Shown: in pieces, positions 1 through 10,322 of the stretch
Layout of the letters: each line of letters opens with the position of its first letter
Position numbering within the stretch: position 1 is the stretch's first letter
Assembly: GCF_001422815.1 (NCBI RefSeq)
Contig: NZ_LMMP01000011.1
Span: 1,193-65,192, forward strand
Direction: 5' to 3'
Origin: Methylobacterium sp. Leaf91
Lineage (GTDB): Bacteria > Pseudomonadota > Alphaproteobacteria > Rhizobiales > Beijerinckiaceae
DNA: 64,000 bases
The notes under the pieces: generated by a model
Seen by the model: the letters and a program-made list of their open reading frames with translations, nothing else
Databases searched by the model: none
What the model was told of the DNA's origin: nothing
Made by a program: the position numbers and the translations under genes

Positions 1-103
1 CACCCTCATCGTCCCCGTCGCCATGGAAGAGAAGCTCCGCTTCGCCATCCGTGAAGGCGGTCGCACCGTCGGCGCAGGCGTCGTCGCAGCCATCAACGAT
101 TAA
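1..103 (+). CDS. tuf: Elongation factor Tu, C-terminal end (partial)
   Basis: The last 33 codons of an open frame that enters from the left edge and stops with TAA at 101-103. The peptide contains [20 protein letters not shown], the nearly invariant C-terminal beta-barrel (domain 3) of EF-Tu, the GTPase that delivers aminoacyl-tRNA to the ribosome. Its place immediately before rpsJ matches the usual str-S10 gene order. The final residues (AAIND) vary between species. Only the identity is certain; nothing can be said about the rest of the protein. Confidence 0.96.
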   Translation, partial: TLIVPVAMEEKLRFAIREGGRTVGAGVVAAIND

Positions 104-136
104 GTTCGGTACGCTCAGTCTGCTGGGATCGACAGA

Positions 137-165
137 GGGGCGGGTCCTCGCGCCCGCCCCTTATT
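137..165 (+). terminator. Terminator-like hairpin after tuf
   Basis: GGGGCGGG (137-144) pairs perfectly with CCCGCCCC (153-160) across an 8-base loop and is followed by TTATT. The T-run is short, so termination may be partial and tuf transcripts may read into rpsJ. Confidence 0.6.
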
Positions 166-188
166 AAGTCCCGCCAAGGTTTCAGGTC

Positions 189-497
<309 letters not shown>

Positions 498-547
498 GTC
501 CCGCGGGGATTTAGAGCTTACCGTAGAATCGCGCGAGGGAGACACCT

Positions 548-1291
548 ATGCGCTCAGGCGTCATTGCACAGAAGGTCGGCATGACCCGCATCTTTACGGA
601 TGCTGGCGAACATGTCCCCGTGACAGTGCTTAAAATCGATCAATGTCAGGTGGTTGCCCACCGTACCGTCGAGAAGAACGGCTACGTCGCCCTTCAGGTC
701 GGCGTCGGCAAGGCCAAGGTGAAGAACGTGTCGGCTGCCGAGCGCGGCCGGTTCGCGGTCGCCAAGGTCGAGCCCAAGCAGAAGCTCGCCGAGTTCCGCG
801 TGTCCGAGGACGCGTTGATCCCGGTCGGCGCCGAGATCACCGCCGATCACTTCATCCCCGGCCAGTTCGTCGACGTGACGGGCACGACCACGGGTAAGGG
901 CTTCGCCGGCGGTATGAAGCGCTGGAACTTCGGTGGTCTGCGCGCCACCCACGGCGTGTCCATCTCGCACCGTTCGATCGGTTCGACCGGTGGCCGCCAG
1001 GATCCGGGCAAGACCTTCAAGAACAAGAAGATGCCCGGTCACATGGGCGTCGACCGGGTCACGACCCAGAACCTGCGCGTCGTGCGCACGGATCCCGAGC
1101 GTGGCCTCATCCTCGTCGAAGGCGCCGTCCCCGGTGTCGCCGGCGGCTGGATCCAGATCCGCGACGCGGTGAAGCGCAAGCTCCCCGCCGACGTGCCGCA
1201 GCCCGGCAAGTTCCGTGAGAACGGTTCTTCCGCTGCTCCCGCCACCGAAGCTCCGGCTCCCGAGGCTCCCGCTTCCGAGGAGAACGCGTGA
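548..1291 (+). CDS. rplC: 50S ribosomal protein L3
   Basis: 247 residues. L3 organises the 23S rRNA near the peptidyl-transferase centre. The body holds the L3 signature and the [20 protein letters not shown] loop (about 140-159) that reaches the catalytic centre. The protein is longer than the usual ~210 residues because of a C-terminal Ala/Pro/Glu-rich tail (about 226-247), a low-complexity extension seen in several alphaproteobacteria. A GAGGGAG ribosome site lies just upstream of the ATG. The stop overlaps the rplD start (TGATG), so the two are probably translationally coupled. Confidence 0.98.
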   Translation: MRSGVIAQKVGMTRIFTDAGEHVPVTVLKIDQCQVVAHRTVEKNGYVALQVGVGKAKVKNVSAAERGRFAVAKVEPKQKLAEFRVSEDALIPVGAEITADHFIPGQFVDVTGTTTGKGFAGGMKRWNFGGLRATHGVSISHRSIGSTGGRQDPGKTFKNKKMPGHMGVDRVTTQNLRVVRTDPERGLILVEGAVPGVAGGWIQIRDAVKRKLPADVPQPGKFRENGSSAAPATEAPAPEAPASEENA

Positions 1292-1911
1292 TGAAGCTCG
1301 ATATCACCACTCTCGACGGCGACGGCGCCGGGTCAATCGACCTGGACGAGACCATCTTCGGTCTCGAGCCCCGCGCCGACCTTCTCCAGCGCATGGTGCG
1401 CTGGCAGCTCGCCAAGCGTCAGGCCGGCACCCATGCGGTCAAGAACCGCTCGGACGTCAACCGGACGCGCAAGAAGCTGTACAAGCAGAAGGGCACCGGT
1501 AACGCTCGTCACGGCGCTGCCTCCGCTCCGCAGTTCCGCGGCGGTGGACGTGCCTTCGGCCCGGTCGTGCGCAGCCATGCCCATGACCTCCCGAAGAAGG
1601 TGCGTGCCCTCGCTCTTCGCCACGCCCTCTCGGCGAAGGTGAAGGCCGAGACCTTGATCATCGTGGACGACGTGACGCTCGCCGACGGCAAGACCCGGAA
1701 CCTGGTCGAGCGCTTCGAGAAGATGGGCCTGTCCAGCGCGCTGATCATCAGCGGTGCTGAGGTCGACGTGAACTTCGGTCGCGCCGCCCGCAACATCCCG
1801 CAGATCGACGTCCTGCCGGTCCAGGGCATCAACGTCTACGACATCCTGCGTCGCGACAAGCTCGTGCTGACGCGCGCAGCGATCGATGCGCTGGAGGCGC
1901 GATTCAAATGA
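1291..1911 (+). CDS. rplD: 50S ribosomal protein L4
   Basis: 206 residues. L4 binds 23S rRNA domain I and lines the exit tunnel. The basic tunnel-facing loop is clear ([20 protein letters not shown], about 61-80). An in-frame GTG lies one codon upstream, but the ATG at 1291 overlapping the rplC stop by one base is the likelier start. In enterobacteria L4 also represses the S10 operon; no equivalent leader site was recognised here. Confidence 0.97.
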   Translation: MKLDITTLDGDGAGSIDLDETIFGLEPRADLLQRMVRWQLAKRQAGTHAVKNRSDVNRTRKKLYKQKGTGNARHGAASAPQFRGGGRAFGPVVRSHAHDLPKKVRALALRHALSAKVKAETLIIVDDVTLADGKTRNLVERFEKMGLSSALIISGAEVDVNFGRAARNIPQIDVLPVQGINVYDILRRDKLVLTRAAIDALEARFK

Positions 1912-2204
1912 GTGCCGATCCGCGCCACTACGACATCATCGTCTCCCCGGTCATCACCGAGAAGGCGACGAACCTCACCGAACAGAACAAGGTCGTCTTC
2001 CGGGTCTCCCCGAAGGCTACCAAGCCGCAGATCAAAGAGGCGGTTGAGAAGCTGTTCGACGTCAAGGTCACGGGCGTGAACACGCTCGTCACCAAGGGTA
2101 AGAAGAAGATTTTCCGCGGGCTTCGCGGACAGCGTTCGGACGTGAAGAAAGCGATCGTGACCCTCGCCGAGGGTGAGACGATCGACGTCACGACCGGGCT
2201 CTGA
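1908..2204 (+). CDS. rplW: 50S ribosomal protein L23
   Basis: 98 residues, typical for L23, which sits at the exit tunnel mouth and docks trigger factor and SRP. It begins near-canonically ([20 protein letters not shown]) and has the [12 protein letters not shown] core strand. The start overlaps the rplD stop by four bases (ATGA), a sign of translational coupling. Confidence 0.97.
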   Translation: MSADPRHYDIIVSPVITEKATNLTEQNKVVFRVSPKATKPQIKEAVEKLFDVKVTGVNTLVTKGKKKIFRGLRGQRSDVKKAIVTLAEGETIDVTTGL

Positions 2205-2229
2205 CACGAAAAGCGTTAGGATCAAGCCG

Positions 2230-3066
2230 ATGGCCTTGAAGACATTCAAACCGGTCACGCCGAGCCTTCGCCAGCTCGTGCTCGTCGACCGCCGTGAGCT
2301 CTACAAGGGCAAGCCGGTCAAGAAGCTCACCGAGGGCAAGTCGTCCTCGGGCGGTCGCAACAACCTCGGTCGCATCACCGTCCGCTTCCGCGGCGGTGGT
2401 CACAAGCGCACCCTGCGCAACGTCGATTTCAAGCGGCGCGAGCAGCTCGGCGTCGCCGCGACGGTGGAGCGGATCGAGTACGATCCCAACCGTACGGCGT
2501 TCATCGCGCTTATCACCTATCCGGACGGCGTGCAGAGCTACATCCTGGCTCCCCAGCGTCTGTCGCCGGGCGACACGGTGATCGCGGCCGAACAGGTCGA
2601 CGTGAAGCCGGGCAATGCCGGACCGGTCGGCAACATGCCGGTGGGGACGATCGTCCACAATATCGAGCTGAAGATCGGCAAGGGCGGCGCGATTGCCCGT
2701 TCCGCCGGCAACTACGCTCAGATCGTCGGGCGCGACCAGGGCTATGTCACGCTGCGCCTGAATTCGGGTGAGCAGCGCCTGGTTCACGGTCAGTGCTTCG
2801 CCAGCATCGGTGCGGTATCGAACCCGGACCACATGAACATCTCGCTCGGCAAAGCCGGTCGCAACCGCTGGCTCGGCAAGCGCCCGCACGTTCGCGGCGT
2901 TGCCATGAACCCGGTCGATCACCCGCACGGCGGTGGTGAGGGTCGTACCTCGGGCGGCCGTAATCCGGTCACGCCCTGGGGCGTGCCCACCAAGGGAAAG
3001 AAGACCCGCTCCAACAAGCGGACCGATGTCTTCATTCTCGCCAGCCGTCACAACCGCAAGAAGTAA
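2230..3066 (+). CDS. rplB: 50S ribosomal protein L2
   Basis: 278 residues, matching the L2 family. The start [17 protein letters not shown] fits alignments, whereas the open frame upstream overlaps rplW and is not L2. Visible hallmarks are the RNA-binding [20 protein letters not shown] segment and the C-terminal [17 protein letters not shown] motif with the histidine implicated in peptidyl-transferase centre assembly. Confidence 0.98.
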   Translation: MALKTFKPVTPSLRQLVLVDRRELYKGKPVKKLTEGKSSSGGRNNLGRITVRFRGGGHKRTLRNVDFKRREQLGVAATVERIEYDPNRTAFIALITYPDGVQSYILAPQRLSPGDTVIAAEQVDVKPGNAGPVGNMPVGTIVHNIELKIGKGGAIARSAGNYAQIVGRDQGYVTLRLNSGEQRLVHGQCFASIGAVSNPDHMNISLGKAGRNRWLGKRPHVRGVAMNPVDHPHGGGEGRTSGGRNPVTPWGVPTKGKKTRSNKRTDVFILASRHNRKK

Positions 3067-3071
3067 CCCTC

Positions 3072-3350
3072 ATGGCACGCTCGCTCTGGAAGGGGCCGTT
3101 CATCGACGGCTACCTCCTCAAGAAGGCTGAGACCGCTCGCGGATCCAGCCGCAACGAAGTCATCAAGATCTGGAGCCGTCGCTCCACGATCCTGCCGCAG
3201 TTCGTCGGGCTCACCTTCGGTGTGCACAACGGACAGAAGCACATCCCGGTCTATGTGTCCGAGGAGATGGTCGGTCATAAGTTCGGCGAGTTCTCGCCGA
3301 CCCGTACCTTCCACGGCCACGCAGCCGACAAGAAGGCGAAGAGGCGCTGA
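3072..3350 (+). CDS. rpsS: 30S ribosomal protein S19
   Basis: 92 residues, standard length. It starts [20 protein letters not shown] and ends with the conserved [20 protein letters not shown] block, which contacts 16S rRNA in the head next to S13. It lies 5 bases after rplB and 1 base before rplV, within the same transcript. Confidence 0.98.
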   Translation: MARSLWKGPFIDGYLLKKAETARGSSRNEVIKIWSRRSTILPQFVGLTFGVHNGQKHIPVYVSEEMVGHKFGEFSPTRTFHGHAADKKAKRR

Positions 3351-3351
3351 G

Positions 3352-3738
3352 ATGGGCAAGCAAGCCACCCCCCGCGCGCTCCCCGAGAACGAAGCGAAGG
3401 CCGTCGCGCGCATGCTGCGCGTGAGCCCTCAGAAGCTCAATCTCGTTGCGCAACTCATCCGCGGTAAGAAGGTCGAGTCGGCTTTGGCCGACCTGGAATT
3501 CTCCCGCAAGCGGATCGCCCGCGAGGTCAAGAAGTGCCTCGAGAGCGCCATCGCCAATGCCGAGAACAACCATGACCTCGATGTCGACGATCTCGTCGTC
3601 TCCGAGGCCTTCGTCGGCAAGGCACTCGTGCTCAAGCGTTTCCATGCTCGTGCACGTGGCCGCGGCGCCCGCATCCTGAAGCCCTTCGCGAACCTCACCA
3701 TCGTGGTGCGCGAAGTCCCGACCGCCGAAGCGGCGTGA
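3352..3738 (+). CDS. rplV: 50S ribosomal protein L22
   Basis: 128 residues. L22 has a globular domain and a beta-hairpin that lines the exit tunnel (the macrolide-resistance loop), here about residues 85-105 with [11 protein letters not shown]. The ATG at 3352 follows the rpsS stop by one base. The in-frame frame upstream overlaps rpsS and is not part of L22. Confidence 0.98.
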   Translation: MGKQATPRALPENEAKAVARMLRVSPQKLNLVAQLIRGKKVESALADLEFSRKRIAREVKKCLESAIANAENNHDLDVDDLVVSEAFVGKALVLKRFHARARGRGARILKPFANLTIVVREVPTAEAA

Positions 3739-3748
3739 GGAGGACCTG

Positions 3749-4489
3749 ATGGGCCAGAAAGTCAATCCGATCGGTCTTCGGCTCGGTATCAACCGGACCT
3801 GGGACTCCCGCTGGTTCGCCCAGAAGGGTGAATACGCGAAGCTCATGCACGAGGACGTCGCCATCCGCGCCGCCCTCATGAAGCAGCTGAAACAGGCTGC
3901 CGTTTCCAAGATCGTCATCGAGCGTCCGCACCGGAAGTGCCGCGTCACCATTCACTCGGGTCGTCCCGGCGTGGTGATCGGCAAGAAGGGCGCGGATATC
4001 GAGAAGCTGCGCAAGCTCGTGGGCACCCTGACCAAGGCCGACGTGACGATCAACATCGTCGAGGTGCGCAAGCCCGAGATCGACGCCACTCTGGTGGCCG
4101 ATTCGATCGCCCAGCAGCTCGAGCGCCGTGTCGCCTTCCGTCGTGCCATGAAGCGCGCCGTGCAGTCGGCCATGCGTCTCGGTGCCGAAGGCATCCGGAT
4201 CAATTGCTCGGGTCGTCTCGGTGGCGCTGAGATCGCCCGTCAGGAATGGTACCGCGAAGGTCGCGTCCCGCTGCATACCCTGCGCGCGGATGTCGATTAC
4301 GGCGTGGCGACCGCGTTCACGACCTACGGGACGTGCGGAATCAAGGTGTGGGTGTTCAAGGGCGAAATCCTCGAGCACGACCCGATGGCGCAGGACAAGC
4401 GCGCTCAGGAAGAAGGCGGCCGTTCGGGCGGACGTCGCGAGCGCGATGGCGAGGGTGGCCGCGAGCGCGGCCGGCGCGAACACGCTTAA
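3749..4489 (+). CDS. rpsC: 30S ribosomal protein S3
   Basis: 246 residues. It begins [20 protein letters not shown]; the KH RNA-binding motif is at about 60-75 ([17 protein letters not shown]). S3 with S4 and S5 forms the mRNA entry ring and has helicase activity. The C-terminus (about 215-246) is an Arg/Gly/Glu-rich tail beyond the conserved core, common in alphaproteobacteria. An AGGAGG ribosome site precedes the ATG. Confidence 0.98.
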   Translation: MGQKVNPIGLRLGINRTWDSRWFAQKGEYAKLMHEDVAIRAALMKQLKQAAVSKIVIERPHRKCRVTIHSGRPGVVIGKKGADIEKLRKLVGTLTKADVTINIVEVRKPEIDATLVADSIAQQLERRVAFRRAMKRAVQSAMRLGAEGIRINCSGRLGGAEIARQEWYREGRVPLHTLRADVDYGVATAFTTYGTCGIKVWVFKGEILEHDPMAQDKRAQEEGGRSGGRRERDGEGGRERGRREHA

Positions 4490-4538
4490 AGCGTGATCGC
4501 GTACGCCCGTTAGCCATAGAAGGTGTTGAGAGGCTGCC

Positions 4539-4952
4539 ATGTTGCAACCCAAGAAGACCAGGTTTCGTAAGCAGTTCAAGGGTCGCATCCACGGTGCGGC
4601 CAAGGGCGGCTTCGACCTCAATTTCGGGACCTTCGGCCTCAAGGCCGTGGAGCCCGAGCGCGTCACCGCACGTCAGATCGAGGCGGCCCGCCGCGCGATC
4701 ACCCGTGAGATGAAGCGTCAGGGCCGTGTCTGGATCCGGATCTTCCCGGACGTCCCGGTCACGGCAAAGCCCACCGAAGTCCGCATGGGCTCCGGTAAGG
4801 GTGCACCCGAGTTCTGGGCTGCCCGCGTGCATCCCGGACGTATCATGTTCGAAGTCGACGGCGTCGCCGAGGACATCGCCAAAGAGGCTCTCCGCCTCGG
4901 TGCGGCGAAGCTCCCGATCCGCACGCGCGTCGTTCAGCGCATCGCTGACTAA
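4539..4952 (+). CDS. rplP: 50S ribosomal protein L16
   Basis: 137 residues, standard. It begins [19 protein letters not shown] and contains the conserved [20 protein letters not shown] segment. In E. coli L16 the arginine at position 81 is hydroxylated by YcfD. L16 stabilises the A-site finger. A 49-base gap separates it from rpsC. Confidence 0.98.
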   Translation: MLQPKKTRFRKQFKGRIHGAAKGGFDLNFGTFGLKAVEPERVTARQIEAARRAITREMKRQGRVWIRIFPDVPVTAKPTEVRMGSGKGAPEFWAARVHPGRIMFEVDGVAEDIAKEALRLGAAKLPIRTRVVQRIAD

Positions 4953-4964
4953 GGGGAGGGGATC

Positions 4965-5180
4965 ATGAAGTCGTCACAGAGACAGTCGGATCTGGCCGCC
5001 CTGTCGCCCGATCAGCTGAACGATGAGCTGCTGAACCTGAAGAAGGAGCAGTTCAACCTGCGCTTCCAGGGCGCCACCGGCCAGCTCGAGAACGTCGCCC
5101 GCGTCCGTGAGGTCCGTCGCGATATCGCCCGCGTTCGCACTCTCCAGCGTCAGAAGACGCTGAAGTCCGCGCAGGCCTGA
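4965..5180 (+). CDS. rpmC: 50S ribosomal protein L29
   Basis: 71 residues. A small two-helix protein at the exit tunnel that helps recruit SRP and trigger factor. It has the typical [20 protein letters not shown] first helix and the [12 protein letters not shown] signature. A GGGGAGGGG ribosome site lies just before the ATG. Confidence 0.97.
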   Translation: MKSSQRQSDLAALSPDQLNDELLNLKKEQFNLRFQGATGQLENVARVREVRRDIARVRTLQRQKTLKSAQA

Positions 5181-5190
5181 GGAGTACACC

Positions 5191-5457
5191 ATGCCGAAGC
5201 GCGTATTGCAGGGCGTCGTCGTCAGCGACAAGGGCGAGAAGACCATCGTCGTGAAGGTGGAGCGTCGCTTCACCCATCCGGTGATGAAGAAGACCGTCCG
5301 TCGTTCGAAGAACTACCACGCCCACGACGAGACGAACGTCGCCAAGGTCGGCCAGACCGTGTCGATCGAAGAGTGCCGTCCGTTCTCGAAGACCAAGACC
5401 TGGAAGCTCATCGAAGGTGGCGCTGCCACCGTGGAATCTCCTTCCGCCGAAGCGTGA
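5191..5457 (+). CDS. rpsQ: 30S ribosomal protein S17
   Basis: 88 residues. An OB-fold protein that binds helix 11 of 16S rRNA early in assembly. It starts [20 protein letters not shown] and has the family signature [19 protein letters not shown]. It is the last gene before a strong terminator, so here it ends the S10 transcript rather than running into rplN. Confidence 0.97.
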   Translation: MPKRVLQGVVVSDKGEKTIVVKVERRFTHPVMKKTVRRSKNYHAHDETNVAKVGQTVSIEECRPFSKTKTWKLIEGGAATVESPSAEA

Positions 5458-5478
5458 GACCGGTGCAGTGTCGTTAAA

Positions 5479-5507
5479 GCGGGCGCAGTTTCTGCGCCCG
5501 CTTTTTT
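5479..5507 (+). terminator. Rho-independent terminator between S10 and spc clusters
   Basis: GCGGGCGCAG (5479-5488) and CTGCGCCCGC (5492-5501) form a perfect 10-bp GC stem with a 3-base loop, followed at once by six T (5502-5507). It lies 21 bases after the rpsQ stop. It is textbook in form. Confidence 0.92.
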
Positions 5508-5995
5508 GCGTCTTATGCCGACCCACGAAGAACGCGCGAATCAGCGAGACGCATGGCCCTCTGTCGGTCGCACCTAACGGCCGATGAAGCGTAATCGGAA
5601 CAATCGGCTTCGACCGCGAACACCTGTTCAGTTCCGCCGAGCGTTCGGTTCCATCATTCAACGCGTACCACTGACGGCGCCCGTCAGGATGGCTGTCGGC
5701 GTCGGAGACGGCCGCTCGGGCACTTTCACGAAGACCCGGCCTGGATTGCTGTCTGCAGCACAGCTGCGCGTCTTTGCTCTTGCGCAGCGCTTCCCTCTCT
5801 AGTATTAGGCCGTCCTTCGCGACATGCAAAAGGGTGTTCGCACCCTGGACCGCGGTGACCGCGCCGGTGTTGAGAAACGCCGAATGCGCGGTCCTTCTAT
5901 ATGAGCCGGGGACATCAGATCCCCATCAGACGTCGTCCGCCGGACAATACCGTCCGTGTGCGGAAACCCGTCTGAAACAAGGAAAGGTCACTCTC
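5508..5995 (+). promoter_or_regulatory. spc leader region with paired structures and possible promoter
   Basis: 488 bases with no convincing gene; a 72-codon open frame at 5584-5802 lacks any family match by eye. Two -10-like boxes stand out, TAGTAT (5800-5805) and CTATAT (5897-5902), but neither has a good -35 at 17 bases. The stretch between them can fold: AGGGTG (5831-5836) with CACCCT (5841-5846) around a TTCG loop, and GGACCGCG (5847-5854) with CGCGGTCC (5887-5894). The second helix competes with a local CGCG/CGCG hairpin inside 5851-5863. A promoter must lie here to serve rplN if the preceding terminator works. Confidence 0.5.
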
Positions 5996-6364
5996 GTGAT
6001 CCAGATGCAGACGAATCTGGACGTCGCCGACAATTCTGGTGCGCGTCGCGTGATGTGCATCAAGGTTCTCGGCGGGTCGAAGCGCAAGTATGCCGGTGTC
6101 GGCGATATCATCGTCGTCTCGGTGAAGGAGGCCATTCCCCGCGGCCGCGTGAAGAAGGGCGACGTCATGAAGGCCGTCGTCGTTCGCACCGCCAAGGAAG
6201 TGAAGCGCGCCGACGGATCCGTGATCCGGTTCGACAAGAACGCCGCTGTCCTGATCAACAATCAGAAAGAGCCGATCGGCACCCGTATCTTCGGACCCGT
6301 GCCGCGCGAGTTGCGCGCCCGGAACCACATGAAGATCATCTCGCTCGCTCCGGAGGTGCTGTGA
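5996..6364 (+). CDS. rplN: 50S ribosomal protein L14
   Basis: 122 residues, the canonical L14 length, from a GTG start (reading as [20 protein letters not shown]). A GGAAAGG ribosome site lies upstream. L14 forms the bridge to 16S rRNA helix 14. The frame stays open far upstream, but only this start gives the family length. It is the first gene of the spc cluster and overlaps the rplX start by one base. Confidence 0.97.
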   Translation: MIQMQTNLDVADNSGARRVMCIKVLGGSKRKYAGVGDIIVVSVKEAIPRGRVKKGDVMKAVVVRTAKEVKRADGSVIRFDKNAAVLINNQKEPIGTRIFGPVPRELRARNHMKIISLAPEVL

Positions 6365-6681
6365 TGGCTGCCAAGGTCAAGAAGGGCGACAAGGTCGTCA
6401 TTCTCACCGGTCGCGACAAAGGTCGCTCCGGCGAGGTCATCCAGGTGATGCCGAAGGAAGACCGTGCGCTCGTGCGCGGGGTCAATCTGGTTAAGAAGCA
6501 CCAGAAGCAGACGCAGAACCAGGAAGGCGGCATCATCTCCAAGGAAGCCGCGATTCATCTGTCCAACATCGCGATCGCCGACCCGAAAGACGGTCAGCCG
6601 ACGCGCGTTGGTTTCCGCATTCTCGACGACGGCCGCAAGGTCCGGTTCGCCAAGCGCTCGGGGGATCTGATCGATGGCTGA
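6364..6681 (+). CDS. rplX: 50S ribosomal protein L24
   Basis: 105 residues. It begins [20 protein letters not shown], the KOW motif that initiates 50S assembly on 23S rRNA domain I. TGATG overlaps the rplN stop, and the end overlaps rplE by eight bases, so translation along rplN-rplX-rplE is probably coupled. Confidence 0.97.
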   Translation: MAAKVKKGDKVVILTGRDKGRSGEVIQVMPKEDRALVRGVNLVKKHQKQTQNQEGGIISKEAAIHLSNIAIADPKDGQPTRVGFRILDDGRKVRFAKRSGDLIDG

Positions 6682-7240
6682 GAAGAACAACGACGCGTAC
6701 ACCCCTCGTCTGCGCAAGCACTACGATGAGGTCGTCCGCCAGAAGCTGATCGAAGAGTTCGGCTATAAGAACCCCATGCAGGTTCCGGTCATCGAGAAGA
6801 TCGTGATCAACATGGGCGTCGGCGAGTCCACCGCCGATTCCAAGAAGGCCTCCATCGCAGCCGGCGACCTTGCGCTGATCGCCGGCCAGAAGCCGGTCAT
6901 CACCAAGGCCCGCAAGGCCATCGCGACCTTCAAGGTCCGCGAAGGCATGCCGATCGGCTGCAAGGTCACGCTGCGCAAGCACCGGATGTACGAATTCATG
7001 GACCGCCTGATCACCATCGCGCTTCCGCGCGTTCGTGACTTTCGCGGCCTGAACCCCCGTTCGTTCGACGGCAACGGCAACTACGCGTTGGGCCTCAAGG
7101 AGCACCTGGTGTTCCCGGAGATCTCCTACGACAAGGCCGATGCCACCTGGGGCATGGACATCGTGATCCAGACATCGGCCCGTACCGATGCCGAGGCACG
7201 TGCGCTCCTCTCGCAATTCCGATTCCCGTTCCGGCAGTAA
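6674..7240 (+). CDS. rplE: 50S ribosomal protein L5
   Basis: 188 residues. L5 carries 5S rRNA with L18 and contacts P-site tRNA. The conserved [20 protein letters not shown] and [19 protein letters not shown] motifs are present. It begins inside the last codons of rplX and is followed by 39 bases before rpsN. Confidence 0.98.
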   Translation: MAEKNNDAYTPRLRKHYDEVVRQKLIEEFGYKNPMQVPVIEKIVINMGVGESTADSKKASIAAGDLALIAGQKPVITKARKAIATFKVREGMPIGCKVTLRKHRMYEFMDRLITIALPRVRDFRGLNPRSFDGNGNYALGLKEHLVFPEISYDKADATWGMDIVIQTSARTDAEARALLSQFRFPFRQ

Positions 7241-7279
7241 GTGCTGAAAAGCGCTTAGACGCGGACACTGGAGAGAGAC

Positions 7280-7585
7280 ATGGCAAAGAAAAGCTCAGTC
7301 GAGAAGAATAATCACCGCAAGGAACTGGTGAAGCGGTTCGCCGCCAAGCGTAAGGCCCTCCTTGCGACCGCCAATAACGAAAGCCTCGAGATGGAGGAGC
7401 GCTTCGAAGCTCGCCTCAAGCTCGCGGAACTGCCCCGCAACTCGTCGGCGACCCGTGTCCGCAATCGTTGCGGCATGACGGGACGTCCCCGCGCCTTCTA
7501 CCGCAAGATGGGCATCTCGCGTGTGGCGCTTCGGGAACTTGGCAACCGGGGTCTCATTCCCGGTCTGGTCAAGTCGAGCTGGTAA
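7280..7585 (+). CDS. rpsN: 30S ribosomal protein S14 (zinc-free type)
   Basis: 101 residues, the long form of S14. It has [20 protein letters not shown] but no CxxC pairs, so it is the zinc-independent (C-minus) paralogue. S14 joins the 30S head late in assembly. A GGAGAGAGA ribosome site is upstream. Confidence 0.97.
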   Translation: MAKKSSVEKNNHRKELVKRFAAKRKALLATANNESLEMEERFEARLKLAELPRNSSATRVRNRCGMTGRPRAFYRKMGISRVALRELGNRGLIPGLVKSSW

Positions 7586-7597
7586 GGAGCAGGCACC

Positions 7598-7993
7598 ATG
7601 GTCAACGATCCCGTGGGTGATATGCTCACCCGCATCCGCAACGGCCAGATGCGCCGCCGCAACGTCGTTCAGACACCCGGCTCGCGTCTCCGTGCAAGCG
7701 TTCTCGACGTCCTCAAGGCTGAGGGCTACATCCGCGATTACGCAACGACCGATTTCGGCAACGGCCGTACCGAGTTCTCGATCGAGCTCAAGTACTATGA
7801 CGGCCAGCCCGTCATCCGCTCGATCCAGCGCGTTTCGAAGCCCGGCCGCCGCGTCTATTCGGCCGTGAGCGAACTTCCCCGCGTCGCCGACGGCCTCGGC
7901 GTCACCATCGTGTCCACCCCGCAGGGCGTCATGGCCGACCACGAGGCGCGTGAGCGCAACGTTGGCGGCGAAGTGCTCTGCAAGGTGTTCTGA
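7598..7993 (+). CDS. rpsH: 30S ribosomal protein S8
   Basis: 131 residues. S8 binds helix 21 of 16S rRNA, and in E. coli it also represses the spc operon by binding near rplE; that site was not identified here. It has the start [20 protein letters not shown] and the C-terminal [13 protein letters not shown] signature. It lies 12 bases after rpsN. Confidence 0.97.
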   Translation: MVNDPVGDMLTRIRNGQMRRRNVVQTPGSRLRASVLDVLKAEGYIRDYATTDFGNGRTEFSIELKYYDGQPVIRSIQRVSKPGRRVYSAVSELPRVADGLGVTIVSTPQGVMADHEARERNVGGEVLCKVF

Positions 7994-8015
7994 TCTCGGA
8001 CTTGGAGGAAAGGCT

Positions 8016-8549
8016 ATGTCTCGCGTAGGCAAGAAGCCCGTTCCCGTCCCGTCCGGTGTGACGGCCACGGTGACCGGTCAAACGGTGAAGATGAAGGGCT
8101 CCAAGGGCGAGCTCCAGTATATCGTCCCCAACGTGGTGGACGTGAAGTTCGAGGACGGCGCCGTCTCGGTGCTGCCCAAGAACCAGACCAAGGAGGCCCG
8201 CTCGCTGTGGGGCACCTCCCGGGCCCAGGTGGCGAACCTCGTCGAGGGCGTCTCCAAGGGTTTCGAGAAGAAGCTCGAGATCACCGGCGTCGGCTATCGT
8301 GCCGCCATGGCCGGCAAGGCCCTCAAGCTCTCCCTCGGCTACAGCCACGACATCGAGTACGAGATCCCCGTCGGGATCACGATCGCGGTGCCCAAGCCCA
8401 CCGAGATCGTCATCTCCGGCATCGACCGGCAGGTGGTGGGACAGGTGGCAGCCGAGATTCGCGACTATCGTGGTCCCGAGCCCTACAAGGGCAAGGGCGT
8501 GCGGTACGCGGGTGAGTTCATCTTCCGCAAGGAAGGCAAGAAGAAGTAA
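8016..8549 (+). CDS. rplF: 50S ribosomal protein L6
   Basis: 177 residues, starting [15 protein letters not shown] after a TTGGAGGAAAGG ribosome site. Two tandem alpha/beta L6 folds are expected; the C-terminal signature [14 protein letters not shown] is present. L6 lies near the GTPase-associated centre. Confidence 0.98.
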   Translation: MSRVGKKPVPVPSGVTATVTGQTVKMKGSKGELQYIVPNVVDVKFEDGAVSVLPKNQTKEARSLWGTSRAQVANLVEGVSKGFEKKLEITGVGYRAAMAGKALKLSLGYSHDIEYEIPVGITIAVPKPTEIVISGIDRQVVGQVAAEIRDYRGPEPYKGKGVRYAGEFIFRKEGKKK

Positions 8550-8561
8550 GGGCCGGCCATC

Positions 8562-8924
8562 ATGTCACGCAAAATCGATGCACTCGACCGCCGCAAGGCG
8601 CGTGTGCGCCGCGCGCTGCGGGCGGCGGCGAATGGACGGCCCCGGCTTTCGGTGTTCCGTTCCTCCAAGCAGATCTACGTCCAGGTCATCGACGACGCCG
8701 AGGGCAAGACCCTCGCCGCCGCCTCGACCCTCGACAAGGATCTCCGCTCGGGCCTGAAGACCGGTGCCGATACGGCAGCGGCCGCGGCCGTCGGCAAGCT
8801 CGTCGCCGAGCGCGCCAAGGCTGCCGGAGTCACCAAGGTGATCTTCGACCGTTCGGGCTACATCTATCACGGGCGCGTCAAGGCGCTCGCCGACGCCGCC
8901 CGTGAGGGTGGCCTCGAGTTCTAA
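8562..8924 (+). CDS. rplR: 50S ribosomal protein L18
   Basis: 120 residues. L18 binds 5S rRNA. Recognisable are [18 protein letters not shown] and the C-terminal [20 protein letters not shown]. It lies 12 bases after rplF and is followed by a 93-base GC-rich spacer before rpsE. Confidence 0.97.
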   Translation: MSRKIDALDRRKARVRRALRAAANGRPRLSVFRSSKQIYVQVIDDAEGKTLAAASTLDKDLRSGLKTGADTAAAAAVGKLVAERAKAAGVTKVIFDRSGYIYHGRVKALADAAREGGLEF

Positions 8925-9017
8925 GACCAGGCGGGGAGGGGCGGCGCAGGCCGTCCCTCGGACAAGCTATCAAGCGAGCGGGCTCCGCCGCCCGCGTCAG
9001 TGAGACAGGATTCAAAC

Positions 9018-9605
9018 ATGGCACGTGAACGGGAAGGCGGGGGCCGCGGCCGCCGCGATGAGCGCGAGGAGCGCGACAGCGAATTCGTGGACAAGCTCGT
9101 CCACATCAACCGCGTCGCCAAGGTGGTGAAGGGTGGTCGTCGCTTCGGCTTCGCTGCTCTCGTCGTCGTCGGCGACCAGAAGGGTCGCGTCGGCTTCGGC
9201 CACGGTAAGGCGCGTGAAGTGCCTGAGGCGATCCGCAAGGCAACGGAAGCTGCCAAGCGCGGTCTCGTCCGCGTCGCTCTGCGCGAAGGTCGTACCCTTC
9301 ACCACGACGTCTACGGACGTCACGGTGCGGGTAAGGTCATTCTCCGCGCTGCGCCGCAGGGTACCGGCATCATCGCCGGCGGTCCGATGCGCGCCGTCTT
9401 CGAGACGCTGGGCATGCAGGACGTCGTGGCGAAGTCGCTCGGTTCGTCGAACCCCTACAACCTCGTCCGCGCCACCTTCGAGGCGCTGAAGAACGAGGAC
9501 AGCCCGCGCGCCGTCGCGGCCCGTCGGGGTCTCAAGGTGTCGACGCTTCAGGCTCGCCGTCGCGATGCCGATCCGTCGGACCTGTCCGAAGCCGCAGTCG
9601 CTTAA
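9018..9605 (+). CDS. rpsE: 30S ribosomal protein S5
   Basis: 195 residues. S5 has a double-stranded RNA-binding-like N-domain ([19 protein letters not shown]) and a C-domain with [16 protein letters not shown], and it influences decoding accuracy. It is longer than E. coli S5 because of an Arg/Gly/Glu-rich N-terminal extension (residues 2-25). ATG 9018 starts that extension after an ACAGGA ribosome site. Confidence 0.97.
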   Translation: MAREREGGGRGRRDEREERDSEFVDKLVHINRVAKVVKGGRRFGFAALVVVGDQKGRVGFGHGKAREVPEAIRKATEAAKRGLVRVALREGRTLHHDVYGRHGAGKVILRAAPQGTGIIAGGPMRAVFETLGMQDVVAKSLGSSNPYNLVRATFEALKNEDSPRAVAARRGLKVSTLQARRRDADPSDLSEAAVA

Positions 9606-9617
9606 GGGGAGGGTGCA

Positions 9618-9809
9618 ATGGCAACAAAGACTCTCCGCGTCGAGCAGATCGGCTCGCCGATCCGCCGCGAGGGCGACCAGCGTGCGACGCTGATCGGCCT
9701 TAAGCTCAACAAGCTGCACCGGGTCGCTACGCTGGAGGATACCCCCTCCGTGCGCGGCATGATCCGCAAGGTGCATCACCTCGTGCGCGTCCTCGACGAC
9801 GCGGCCTGA
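9618..9809 (+). CDS. rpmD: 50S ribosomal protein L30
   Basis: 63 residues, the usual short L30. It has [20 protein letters not shown] followed by the [11 protein letters not shown] signature. It sits between rpsE and rplO, as in other spc clusters, after a GGGGAGGG ribosome site. Confidence 0.96.
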   Translation: MATKTLRVEQIGSPIRREGDQRATLIGLKLNKLHRVATLEDTPSVRGMIRKVHHLVRVLDDAA

Positions 9810-9820
9810 GGGAGGGCATC

Positions 9821-10318
9821 ATGAAACTGAACGAAATCCACGATAACGACGGCGCAACCAAGAACCGGATGCGCGTCGGCCGGGGCATCGGCTCCGGCAA
9901 GGGCAAGACCGCTGGTCGCGGCGTCAAGGGTCAGAAGGCCCGTACCGGTGTCTCGATCAAGGGCTTCGAGGGCGGTCAGATGCCGCTTCACCGTCGCCTG
10001 CCCAAGCGCGGCTTCAACAACCTGTACTCCACGGACCTGAACGAGGTGAACCTCGGACGCGTCCAGCAGGCTGTCGACGCCGGCCGTCTCGATGCTTCCG
10101 CCGTGGTCACGGTGGAGACCCTCGTCGCCGCCGGCATCATCGCCCGTCCCCGTGACGGCGTGAAGCTGCTCGGCGTCGGCGAACTGACCGCGAAGCTCTC
10201 CTTCGAGGTCACCCGCGCTTCTAAGTCGGCCGTCGAGGCTGTCGAGAAGATCGGCGGTTCGGTGAACGTCGCTTACGGTGCCGGCATCTCCACCCGCGGC
10301 AAGCCGTCCGCGGAGTAA
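9821..10318 (+). CDS. rplO: 50S ribosomal protein L15
   Basis: 165 residues. L15 spans several 23S rRNA domains. The Gly/Lys-rich N-terminus ([20 protein letters not shown]) and the [13 protein letters not shown] segment are diagnostic. 149 bases with two hairpins separate it from secY. Confidence 0.97.
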   Translation: MKLNEIHDNDGATKNRMRVGRGIGSGKGKTAGRGVKGQKARTGVSIKGFEGGQMPLHRRLPKRGFNNLYSTDLNEVNLGRVQQAVDAGRLDASAVVTVETLVAAGIIARPRDGVKLLGVGELTAKLSFEVTRASKSAVEAVEKIGGSVNVAYGAGISTRGKPSAE

Positions 10319-10322
10319 GTCT

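Noticed and set aside
5191..5457. Integrated prophage or plasmid signs near the r-protein break
   Set aside because: No integrase, attachment repeat or change in codon style accompanies the S10/spc gap.
5584..5802. A 72-codon frame in the spc leader
   Set aside because: No ribosome site, Arg-rich composition and no family resemblance; the region is better explained as leader.
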